64,000 nucleotides of DNA from assembly GCF_963666675.1 (NCBI RefSeq), contig NZ_OY762929.1:6342501-6406500 (forward strand), in the 5' to 3' direction. A model generated the notes under the pieces. That model was given only the letters and a program-made list of their open reading frames with translations. It ran no database searches and was not told the DNA's origin. Source of the DNA: an uncultured Desulfobacter sp. Its GTDB lineage: Bacteria > Desulfobacterota > Desulfobacteria > Desulfobacterales > Desulfobacteraceae. Shown here piece after piece: positions 41,196-48,072 of this stretch (the stretch's first letter is position 1; the number at the start of each line of letters is the position of its first letter). The translations under genes and the position numbers were made by a program.

Positions 41196-42602
41196 TTACC
41201 AGCGGGAGCTGATATATTCGTGTGCCTGGCTCATACCCAGGGGAATAGAAGATGCCCCGGCACGGATGTAGAATGCTTCTTTGCCCTGGTCTGTGACAAA
41301 AACAGGCCCGTCCGACGGCGATACACTTATCCTGCATACATCTTTTCCGGCCATGGCCTGAATATCGGACACAATGAATTTATGACTTTTGCCCCCCAGG
41401 CTTTTGGAAATCAGATCGGACAGCTTGAGCATAAATCCGTCCTGATTGGGTTTTCTCTGGAATGTTTTGTAATCCGGCTCAATACCCACAGGCTCTCCCG
41501 CATCGTTGATGCCGATGAACAATGTGCCGCCCCGGGTATTCATGAATGCGGACAAGGTTTTGATCACAACCGCTTCCAGGCGTTTATCAACCTTTTCTTC
41601 ATTTATGTTCCAGCGAAGGGATGACTTGAATTCCACCGTGTCGTTTTCACCACTTGAAATGAGTTGTTCCCACTCCGACATATCAAAGGATGGCGCGGCC
41701 TGTTTCATCTTTTGAATTCTGGATTTTAGCCTGAAAACATAGATGCCGAAAATGATGCAGCCGGCCAGCAGCACAACAACCGTTCCTGCCAGCAGGCCCC
41801 GGTGCTGGAGAATAAAGGGTTTGGGGGCAATTCCCCATTTGTTGTACAGGGCCTGGACATCTTTTTGGGGCATGGCTGCCAGTCCCTTGTTAATTTTTTT
41901 CAGAAGCTCTTTATTGCCTTTGGCGACACCTGCCCTGAGTTTTTCAGTATATAATGTTTTTAAATTCTTAAACTCTTCCAATGAGTTATGTTCGGCCATC
42001 AGCACAACAGCATTGGGAAAATCCAGGGCAAAGGCTTCTATTTTCCCTGCCATGGCATACCCAAGGATCGTTTTGGCGCTGGGAAATTGCTGAACCTTGA
42101 TTCTCGGATACCGGCTCTGGAAAAAAGAGGTGGCAAAATCATCTTTGATCACGCCGACCACAACGTTGGCGGGCAGTTGCTCAATGGTTTCAATGTCCAT
42201 ATCCTGTTGGACGTACAGGTTGGTGTGCACCGACATAAACGATTTTGAAAAATCCATAAAAACGGACCGGTCTTCGGATTTGAAAAGCCCAATCATGAAA
42301 TCAGCCTGGCCGGTTTTAACCTTTTCCAGGCAATCGGCCAGGGCTCCCGGGGCAAACGTTACGGATAATTGATTTTTTTGGGCCCACAGCCGCCAGAAAT
42401 CAATGAGCAGGCCCCGGGGCTTGCCCAGGTCATCAACGTCTGAATAGGGCGGGTAATTTTGATAACAGGCAATGGTCAGCGGCTCTGGTTCGGCCCAGGC
42501 ACTGTCCGGGCATAGACCGGAGAAAACCACTGCACAGATAAAAGAAGCAATAACCAAGGACCAACCGTTTAATTTGAGTCTCTTTTGTTGTTTATGGATC
42601 AA
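41196..42602 (-). CDS. Periplasmic solute-sensor / membrane helix / Schlafen-AlbA_2 protein
   Basis: A 468-residue protein with an unusual order of domains. Signal peptide to about residue 37. Residues 42-260 are a type 3 solute-binding domain (LTIACYQNYPPYSDVDD; ADFMIGLFKSEDRSVFMDFS; ending ALYNKWGI). Residues 268-290 form a membrane helix. Residues 315-450 are an AlbA_2 (Schlafen-type) domain with DTVEFKSSLRW and LSAFMNTRGGTLFIGINDAG. This resembles a transmembrane receptor in which a periplasmic ligand controls a cytoplasmic AlbA domain. AlbA_2 domains bind nucleic acid or act as regulators in other proteins. The ligand is unknown; the family includes amino-acid binders. Confidence 0.85.
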   Translation of the reverse strand: MIHKQQKRLKLNGWSLVIASFICAVVFSGLCPDSAWAEPEPLTIACYQNYPPYSDVDDLGKPRGLLIDFWRLWAQKNQLSVTFAPGALADCLEKVKTGQADFMIGLFKSEDRSVFMDFSKSFMSVHTNLYVQQDMDIETIEQLPANVVVGVIKDDFATSFFQSRYPRIKVQQFPSAKTILGYAMAGKIEAFALDFPNAVVLMAEHNSLEEFKNLKTLYTEKLRAGVAKGNKELLKKINKGLAAMPQKDVQALYNKWGIAPKPFILQHRGLLAGTVVVLLAGCIIFGIYVFRLKSRIQKMKQAAPSFDMSEWEQLISSGENDTVEFKSSLRWNINEEKVDKRLEAVVIKTLSAFMNTRGGTLFIGINDAGEPVGIEPDYKTFQRKPNQDGFMLKLSDLISKSLGGKSHKFIVSDIQAMAGKDVCRISVSPSDGPVFVTDQGKEAFYIRAGASSIPLGMSQAHEYISSRW

Positions 42603-42689
42603 TGTATGTTCCTGATAATTTTAGAGGCTGTTTGATGAATTGGGTTTATAAAAAGTTTTAAGAAACATTATGTATATTTAAAACCGAAG

Positions 42690-43571
42690 TCAAGGCACAC
42701 CTGCAACGATATCCCACAGGGCCCGGACCCGGGGATTGGATAGGTTGGCATCCCGCGTGCAAAGCGCTATTTCATAGGGCGGCAGTTCCGGCATGTTGTT
42801 TAGGGCGATAATATCCTGGTAAAGCGGGCTTTTATCAAGAACCAGCCGGGGGACCAGGCCGATGCCGAATCCCAGGTTCACTAAACCGATAATGGCTTCG
42901 TGGCCCGTAACCTGGGAATAGATACGCGGAACCACCGCGTTTTCAGCAAACCAGTTATCAATACGCTCCCGGCTCAGGCCTTTGTCCGCAAGAATTAAAG
43001 GGAATTTCTGCCAGTCGGGCCCCCCGTCGGCGTCTTTGACCAGGACATCGGGATAGTGCTTGGCCCCGATAAACACCAGGGGACTTACGGCCATGTTTAA
43101 AAAACTGATCTGGGCCCCGGGTGTTTCCGGCAGGGCGGCAATGACGGCATCGGCTTCCCGGTTCATCAGCCGATCTATGGCCTGGGCCGGGTCCCCTGTT
43201 TCAAGGTAAATCTGGACGCCGGGGTGTACGGCCCGGTACCGGGGAATAAATTGGGGCAGCAGGCTGTATGCCGCGGTGACCGAGCAGTAAATGGAGAGCT
43301 GGCCGGACAGGACGGCGTCCTTTGATAACTCTCCCTGGAGTTGTTCAAATCGGCCGAGTACATCCTCGGCATATTTTTTAAAGACCTGTCCGGCATAGGT
43401 CAGCTCCACACAGCGGTTGCCCCGGATAAACAGCTGTTTTCCCACATCGGTTTCCAGGCGCTGGACCACCCGGGTCAGGGCCGAAGGTGAAATATTGCAG
43501 CTCTGGCTTGTCCTGGAAAAATGCAGGGAGCCGGCCAGGTGGTGAAATAATTCAAGGGTGCGTATATCCAT
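42690..43571 (-). CDS. ilvY: LysR-type regulator IlvY
   Basis: A 293-residue LysR protein divergent from ilvC. It starts MDIRTLELFHHLAGSLHFSR with HTH ISPSALTRVVQRLETDVGKQ, closely like E. coli IlvY, and the effector domain shares LSIYCSVTAAYSLLPQF and the GHEAIIGLVNLGFGIGLVP region. In E. coli IlvY activates ilvC when acetolactate or acetohydroxybutyrate, the IlvC substrate, accumulates. I chose the ATG at 43571; the open frame continues 23 codons upstream but that would overlap the operator region. Both the gene arrangement and sequence resemble the gammaproteobacterial pair. Confidence 0.88.
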   Translation of the reverse strand: MDIRTLELFHHLAGSLHFSRTSQSCNISPSALTRVVQRLETDVGKQLFIRGNRCVELTYAGQVFKKYAEDVLGRFEQLQGELSKDAVLSGQLSIYCSVTAAYSLLPQFIPRYRAVHPGVQIYLETGDPAQAIDRLMNREADAVIAALPETPGAQISFLNMAVSPLVFIGAKHYPDVLVKDADGGPDWQKFPLILADKGLSRERIDNWFAENAVVPRIYSQVTGHEAIIGLVNLGFGIGLVPRLVLDKSPLYQDIIALNNMPELPPYEIALCTRDANLSNPRVRALWDIVAGVP

Positions 43572-43635
43572 TTTTTTTGCCTTAGCATGGTCAAAGATCT
43601 GTTTTTGGTGTATTTTATAAAAGCATTTCGATATC

Positions 43636-43672
43636 TGCAATATAAAATTGCAAATGATTCATTTGACGCAAT
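43636..43672. promoter_or_regulatory. Paired IlvY operators
   Basis: TGCAATATAAAATTGCA (43636-43652) is a 6-5-6 inverted repeat, TGCAAT and ATTGCA. It adjoins ATTG-CAAATGATTCATTTG-acg-CAAT (43647-43672), whose centre is a perfect 7-1-7 palindrome. Two tandem operators in the ilvY-ilvC gap is the E. coli arrangement. LysR sites usually have T-N11-A dyads, which both contain. Confidence 0.6.
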
Positions 43673-43709
43673 AATGGTTTTAAGCCATTTTATTTAAAAC
43701 ACTTACCTA

Positions 43710-43852
43710 GTGTTTGGACGAGACGTTTCCCCCGATGCAAGCGGCAAAACAATGTGCGACCCTAATCTATTTAAGGGTCGTGAAGCCTGATCTTAATAAT
43801 TGGGCAACATTTTTTTGCAACAACCCAGATGGGTGACGTCTCGTTCGGACAT
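43710..43852. repeat. MITE-like repeat, copy B, in the ilvC leader
   Basis: About 143 bases with imperfect inverted ends: GTGTTTGGACGAGACG at the left and the complement of AATGTCCGAACGAGACG at the right. Internal pieces gatgcaagcggc, tgaagcctgatct and caacaacccagatgggt match copy A at 28901 in the same order. Here it lies directly upstream of ilvC, so it forms most of the mRNA leader or carries the promoter. Confidence 0.55.
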
Positions 43853-43872
43853 TAAAATTAAGGAGATAAGAT

Positions 43873-45345
43873 ATGGGCACCAACTATTTTAACACCCTGC
43901 CGTTACGGCTGCAACTTGAAGAACTGTCCCAGTGCCGGTTCATGGACCCTTCTGAATTTAACGGGGTTGAGGCGCTCAAGGGGAAAAAAATTGTGATCGT
44001 GGGATGCGGGTCCCAGGGTCTGCACCAGGGTTTGAATTTAAGAGACAGTGGCCTGGATGTCTCTTATACCTTAAGGGAAGCCGCCATTTCCGGACAACGC
44101 CAGTCCTGGAAAAATGCCACTGAAAACGGTTTTGCCGTGGGATCGTACGAAGAGATGCTGCCCACAGCAGATCTGGTGATCAACCTGACCCCGGACAAAC
44201 AGCACTCCAATGTCATTGAATCGGTCATGCCTTTGATGAAAAAGGATGCCTGCCTTTCCTACTCCCACGGGTTCAATATTGTTGAAGAGGGTATGCAGAT
44301 CAGAGAGGACCTCACCGTGATCATGGTGGCGCCCAAATCCCCGGGCACCGAAGTCAGAGAAGAGTACAAAAGAGGATTTGGCGTACCCACGCTGATCGCC
44401 GTGCACCGTGAGAACGATCCCAGGGGCGAGGGCCTTGAACTTGCCAAAGCCTATGCCGCCGGTACCGGCGGTCACAAAGCAGGTGTCCTGCAGTCCTCAT
44501 TTGTGGCCGAAGTAAAATCCGACCTCATGGGCGAACAGACCATTTTATGCGGCGTGCTGCAGACCGGTGCACTGCTGTGCTACGATAAGATGATTGAAAA
44601 CGGCATGGATGAAGGCTATGCATCCAAACTGATGCAGTACGGCTGGGAAACCGTGACCGAAGCGTTGAAACACGGCGGTATCACCAATATGATGGACAGA
44701 CTGTCCAACCCGGCTAAGATCAAGGCCTTTGAGTTAAGCGAGCAGCTCAAAGAGATCTGGGCGCCGTTGTACAACAAGCACATGGACGACATCATGACAG
44801 GTTTTTTCTCAAAAACCATGATGGAAGACTGGGCCAATGATGACGCCAACCTGCTCAAATGGCGTGACCAGACCCAGGATACGGCCTTTGAAAAATCGGT
44901 TTCCCAGGAGGCGGATATTCCCGAGCAGGAATATTTTGACAACGGTATTCTCCTGGTGGCCATGATCAAGGCCGGTGTGGAGTTGGCCTTTGATACCATG
45001 GTGTCCGCGGGCATTATTGCCGAATCCGCCTATTATGAATCCCTGCATGAGGTCCCCCTGATCTCCAACCTCATTGCCAGGAAAAAATTATATGAAATGA
45101 ACGTGGTGATTTCAGATACGGCTGAGTACGGCTGTTATCTGTTTGCCCATTCCGCAGTTCCCATGCTAAAAGAGTTCATGGCCGGCCTGGATACTGAAGT
45201 GATCGGTAAAGGCATGGCTTGTGACGACAACGGCGTGGATAACATCCGCCTGATCCAGGTCAATGATGCCATCCGGAACCATCCTGTGGAAATTGTGGGT
45301 AAAAAACTGCGTGGATATATGGGTGCCATGAAAGCCCTGCGTTAA
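43873..45345 (+). CDS. ilvC: Ketol-acid reductoisomerase IlvC (class II, long form)
   Basis: A 490-residue IlvC of the long class II type found in enterobacteria (E. coli: 491). It opens MGTNYFNTLPLRLQLEELSQ and has the nucleotide site KIVIVGCGSQGLHQGLNLRD, VINLTPDKQHSNV, and a doubled knotted C-domain. It catalyses the second step of valine and isoleucine synthesis in the cytoplasm, using NADPH and Mg. Most anaerobic deltaproteobacteria use the shorter class I form, so the long form together with adjacent ilvY suggests transfer from a gammaproteobacterium (inference). AAGGAG lies before the ATG. Confidence 0.96.
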   Translation: MGTNYFNTLPLRLQLEELSQCRFMDPSEFNGVEALKGKKIVIVGCGSQGLHQGLNLRDSGLDVSYTLREAAISGQRQSWKNATENGFAVGSYEEMLPTADLVINLTPDKQHSNVIESVMPLMKKDACLSYSHGFNIVEEGMQIREDLTVIMVAPKSPGTEVREEYKRGFGVPTLIAVHRENDPRGEGLELAKAYAAGTGGHKAGVLQSSFVAEVKSDLMGEQTILCGVLQTGALLCYDKMIENGMDEGYASKLMQYGWETVTEALKHGGITNMMDRLSNPAKIKAFELSEQLKEIWAPLYNKHMDDIMTGFFSKTMMEDWANDDANLLKWRDQTQDTAFEKSVSQEADIPEQEYFDNGILLVAMIKAGVELAFDTMVSAGIIAESAYYESLHEVPLISNLIARKKLYEMNVVISDTAEYGCYLFAHSAVPMLKEFMAGLDTEVIGKGMACDDNGVDNIRLIQVNDAIRNHPVEIVGKKLRGYMGAMKALR

Positions 45346-45454
45346 CATGCGCCCATTTAACAGATCGCTTTTTCGTCCGATTCCCTAATGCCAAGCGTTT
45401 CTGTTTTCATTTCAGCATTTCGTTGCTGAAACGACATCTTGCCGGATGCGACCT

Positions 45455-45487
45455 AAGCGTTGGTGCAGCCCTCCTGCACCAACGCTT
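45455..45487 (+). terminator. Strong hairpin downstream of ilvC
   Basis: AAGCGTTGGTGCAG, loop CCCTC, CTGCACCAACGCTT: a perfect 14-bp stem 110 bases after the ilvC stop. It is preceded at about 45410-45432 by another hairpin (TTTCAGCA / TGCTGAAA). No T-run follows on either strand, so it is not a classical intrinsic terminator and may instead stabilise the 3' end. Confidence 0.4.
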
Positions 45488-45637
45488 GCCCCAAAAAAGC
45501 AACATGATTCAAGCAATAAAGTTCATAGCACCCCTGGACTGAACCGGTCTCTTAACACCCGGATTCAATCCAAAACAAAAGTAGATCTGTTCAGATGACA
45601 CAGATTGTCTTAAAAACACGTTTTCAAGGAGGACGAG

Positions 45638-46057
45638 ATGAAACAGATAGCTTCTATTATGGCCGTGCTTGCAGTGGCCGGGATTCTAATGTACGGCTGT
45701 GGATCTACCCCGGGTAATGATGCCGCCGATGTGATCAAACAACATGCCGATGTGACCGAACAATTTGTCAACAAGCTTGAAGCGGCACACAGCGCCCAGG
45801 ATGTGGCCGAGGCCGTTGATGCATATACAGCCGGAATGCAAAAGCTGGTTCCCCTGATTCAGGGCCTGGGTGAAAAATATCCCGGATACAGGGACGGAAA
45901 GGCTCCCAAAGGGTTGGAAAAAGAGGCTGAGCGGCTGGAAGAACTATCCGTGAGGATGCCGGCCGCCATGATGAAAACCGCCTCGTATATGATGGATCCG
46001 GCGGTTCAAAAGGCCATGGAAAACATGAGCAACGAAATGGCCAAAATCGGGCAATAG
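45638..46057 (+). CDS. Small lipoprotein of unknown function
   Basis: A 139-residue protein with a lipoprotein signal (MKQIASIMAVLAVAGILMYG then C21). The mature part is helical, with repeated heptad-like stretches, and no recognised domain: VIKQHADVTEQFVNKLEAAH and KLVPLIQGLGEKYPGYRDGK. A strong AAGGAGG ribosome site precedes the ATG. The gap to ilvC is 292 bases with two hairpins and no gene. Probably an envelope protein. Confidence 0.65.
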   Translation: MKQIASIMAVLAVAGILMYGCGSTPGNDAADVIKQHADVTEQFVNKLEAAHSAQDVAEAVDAYTAGMQKLVPLIQGLGEKYPGYRDGKAPKGLEKEAERLEELSVRMPAAMMKTASYMMDPAVQKAMENMSNEMAKIGQ

Positions 46058-46147
46058 CCGGAACGGGAATTAATTTTTCCAAATTCCCAAAAGGTTGACC
46101 GCAATTTTTTACAATACTTTTTAAAAAAAGATCACTATACCGGCACC

Positions 46148-46972
46148 ATGAGACCTAAGACCGATGTCAGATATTACAGGGATCAATCCTTGCCGGGAAT
46201 TGACGTTTGCCGGGTGGTTAAAAGCCGTCACCATTTTCCGGAACATTTCCATGACGATCTGTATATTGTCAGTATGATTATATCCGGCCATTGCTACTGC
46301 CTGGGAAAAGGACGGCAGGAAGAGGTGTCCGGGCCGGGAACGGTGACCTTGCTTAATCCCGGACAGATTCATACCGGTGCCCCGGCCGACGAAAATTCCC
46401 TGGACTATGCCTTGTGTTATTTTTCACTTAACGCCATGGCTGATCTGGCATCGGATTTTATGTCGGGCGGTGTTCCGGAGTTTACGGCATCCACCCTAAA
46501 GGCGCCTGTGGTTACCGCCCTGGTGCGGCATCTGTTGGTTACCCTGATGGAAAGCCGTGACCGCCTGGAAAAAGAGGCGGTTTTGGTGTCAACCTTGCAT
46601 TTTATCCTTTCAAAATATGGATTCAACGGAACGTCGCCTGCCGGCGTCAGGCCCCAGGGCCGCCACGCCGTAAAAGAGGCCAAGAGGCTTCTATCGTCCG
46701 ATCTGGATCAAAAACTCTCTTTGGACCGGGTGGCACGAATTGTGGGCGTGAGCCGGTTTCATTTTCTACGGATTTTTAAGGCAAATACCGGTATTTCTCC
46801 CCACCTCTACCGGACACTTAAACGGATTGATCTGTCAAAAAAATTGTTGTCCCAGGACATGCGGCCTGCCCAGGTGGCCCTTGAAACAGGATTTGCCGAC
46901 CAGAGTCATTTTTCAAATACCTTTCGCAGGTATGTGGGGGCGACACCAAGACAGTATCTGGAATCATCTTAA
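46148..46972 (+). CDS. AraC-family transcription regulator
   Basis: A 274-residue AraC regulator with an N-terminal cupin ligand domain (SRHHFPEHFHDDLYIVSMII) and two C-terminal HTH motifs: LSLDRVARIVGVSRFHFLRI and QVALETGFADQSHFSNTFRR followed by YVGATPRQYL. It lies 81 bases upstream of an EamA permease in the same direction, which is commonly its target in this type of pair; some AraC/EamA pairs concern amino acid export. The ligand is unknown. Confidence 0.87.
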   Translation: MRPKTDVRYYRDQSLPGIDVCRVVKSRHHFPEHFHDDLYIVSMIISGHCYCLGKGRQEEVSGPGTVTLLNPGQIHTGAPADENSLDYALCYFSLNAMADLASDFMSGGVPEFTASTLKAPVVTALVRHLLVTLMESRDRLEKEAVLVSTLHFILSKYGFNGTSPAGVRPQGRHAVKEAKRLLSSDLDQKLSLDRVARIVGVSRFHFLRIFKANTGISPHLYRTLKRIDLSKKLLSQDMRPAQVALETGFADQSHFSNTFRRYVGATPRQYLESS

Positions 46973-47053
46973 AATTGCGCACCTTTTTGCAAGACCTTAT
47001 ATAACAGTTGGTGTAGATCTCCTTGAAATTCATTTATATTCAAGGAGATTCAC

Positions 47054-47971
47054 ATGCAAACAACAGAATTCAGAAGTTTGACCCATCCGGACAACCGGAC
47101 TTTAAAGTCCACTTTAATACCCTATGCCGCCCTTGCAGCGGCAGCGTTCTTCTGGGGAGCGTCATTTCCTGCCACCCGGTTTGCCGTCAGCCTGCTGGAC
47201 CCCAAGGCGGTGATGTTCTGCCGTATGGCGGTTGCCTGCCTGATCATGGCCCCCTTTGTCCGGCAGTTGAAACCGGCTTCCTGGGCGGTAAAGGATTTAA
47301 CGCTGGTCATTCCCATGGTCCTGCTTCAGCCCTGTCTCTATTTTCTTTTGGAATCCAACGCACTGAAACTGACCACCGCTTCCCAGGCCGGGATTATTTC
47401 TGCGTCGGTGCCTTTGCTGGTGGCCCTGGGCGCCTGGCTTTTTTTATCCGAAAAGATCACCGTGAAAGTGGTCCTCGGTCTGGTTGTATCAATGGCCGGG
47501 GTGGCGGTCTTGACTTTGCAGGCAAGTCCGGTCCGGGCGGGGGATAACCCTTTTGTTGGAAATTGCCTTGAATTTGGCGCCATGGCCTGTGCCGCAGGCA
47601 ATATGCTCCTGGTTAAGCGTTTAAGCAACCGCTATAATACCTGGACCCTGACCGGACTTCAATTTATCGCCGGTCTCATCTTTTTTTCTCCCGGCGTAGT
47701 CCACCTTGCCGGTTCACCTGAAAAATTTCTCCGCATTGATTTAATCGGGGTGCTGATGCTTTTGGGCGCCTTTGCCTCGGTGGGCGCCTTTGGCTTGTAT
47801 AACTGGTCCATGGCCCGGATTCCGGCGAGCCGGGCGGCTGTTTTCATTAACCTGGTGCCGGTAATTGCCGTGGTGCTCGGCTGGACCCTGCTTAATGAAT
47901 CTTTGTCTTTGGGGCAGGCGGGGGGAGCCTTTTTGGTCGGGTTAGGGGTGCTGGTCAGTCAAAAAAAATAA
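47054..47971 (+). CDS. EamA/RhaT-family membrane permease (DMT)
   Basis: A 305-residue transporter with ten predicted membrane helices in two EamA repeats. The first repeat begins PYAALAAAAFFWGASFPATR and the second about residue 170 (FGAMACAAGNMLLVKRLSNR). The family moves small metabolites, often amino acids or drugs, out of the cell. AAGGAG lies 7 bases before the ATG, and the AraC gene is immediately upstream. Substrate not predictable from sequence. Confidence 0.85.
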   Translation: MQTTEFRSLTHPDNRTLKSTLIPYAALAAAAFFWGASFPATRFAVSLLDPKAVMFCRMAVACLIMAPFVRQLKPASWAVKDLTLVIPMVLLQPCLYFLLESNALKLTTASQAGIISASVPLLVALGAWLFLSEKITVKVVLGLVVSMAGVAVLTLQASPVRAGDNPFVGNCLEFGAMACAAGNMLLVKRLSNRYNTWTLTGLQFIAGLIFFSPGVVHLAGSPEKFLRIDLIGVLMLLGAFASVGAFGLYNWSMARIPASRAAVFINLVPVIAVVLGWTLLNESLSLGQAGGAFLVGLGVLVSQKK

Positions 47972-48004
47972 CACCCCGGTAAAAAGGATGTTTGTTTAAA
48001 ATTG

Positions 48005-48032
48005 TAAAGAATATACCAAGGCGTGCCGATGA
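48005..48032 (+). promoter_or_regulatory. Sigma-28-like promoter of the helical repeat gene
   Basis: TAAA at 48005-48008, 16 bases, then GCCGATGA at 48025-48032, which matches the sigma-28 -10 consensus GCCGATAA in 7 of 8 positions. The spacing is one base longer than in the fliS promoter, within the reported range. It is the only good promoter before the gene at 48073. Confidence 0.6.
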
Positions 48033-48072
48033 GTATCATGATTTCCAATGAGTTTAATTCAAGGAGTCAATC

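Larger units (their letters stand above)
43572..43872. other. ilvY-ilvC control region
   Basis: The left part has two adjacent dyads that fit IlvY operators (43636-43672). The right part is filled by the MITE-like element 43710-43852, which comes between the operators and the ilvC ribosome site (AAGGAG at 43860). No gene is seen. Confidence 0.6.
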
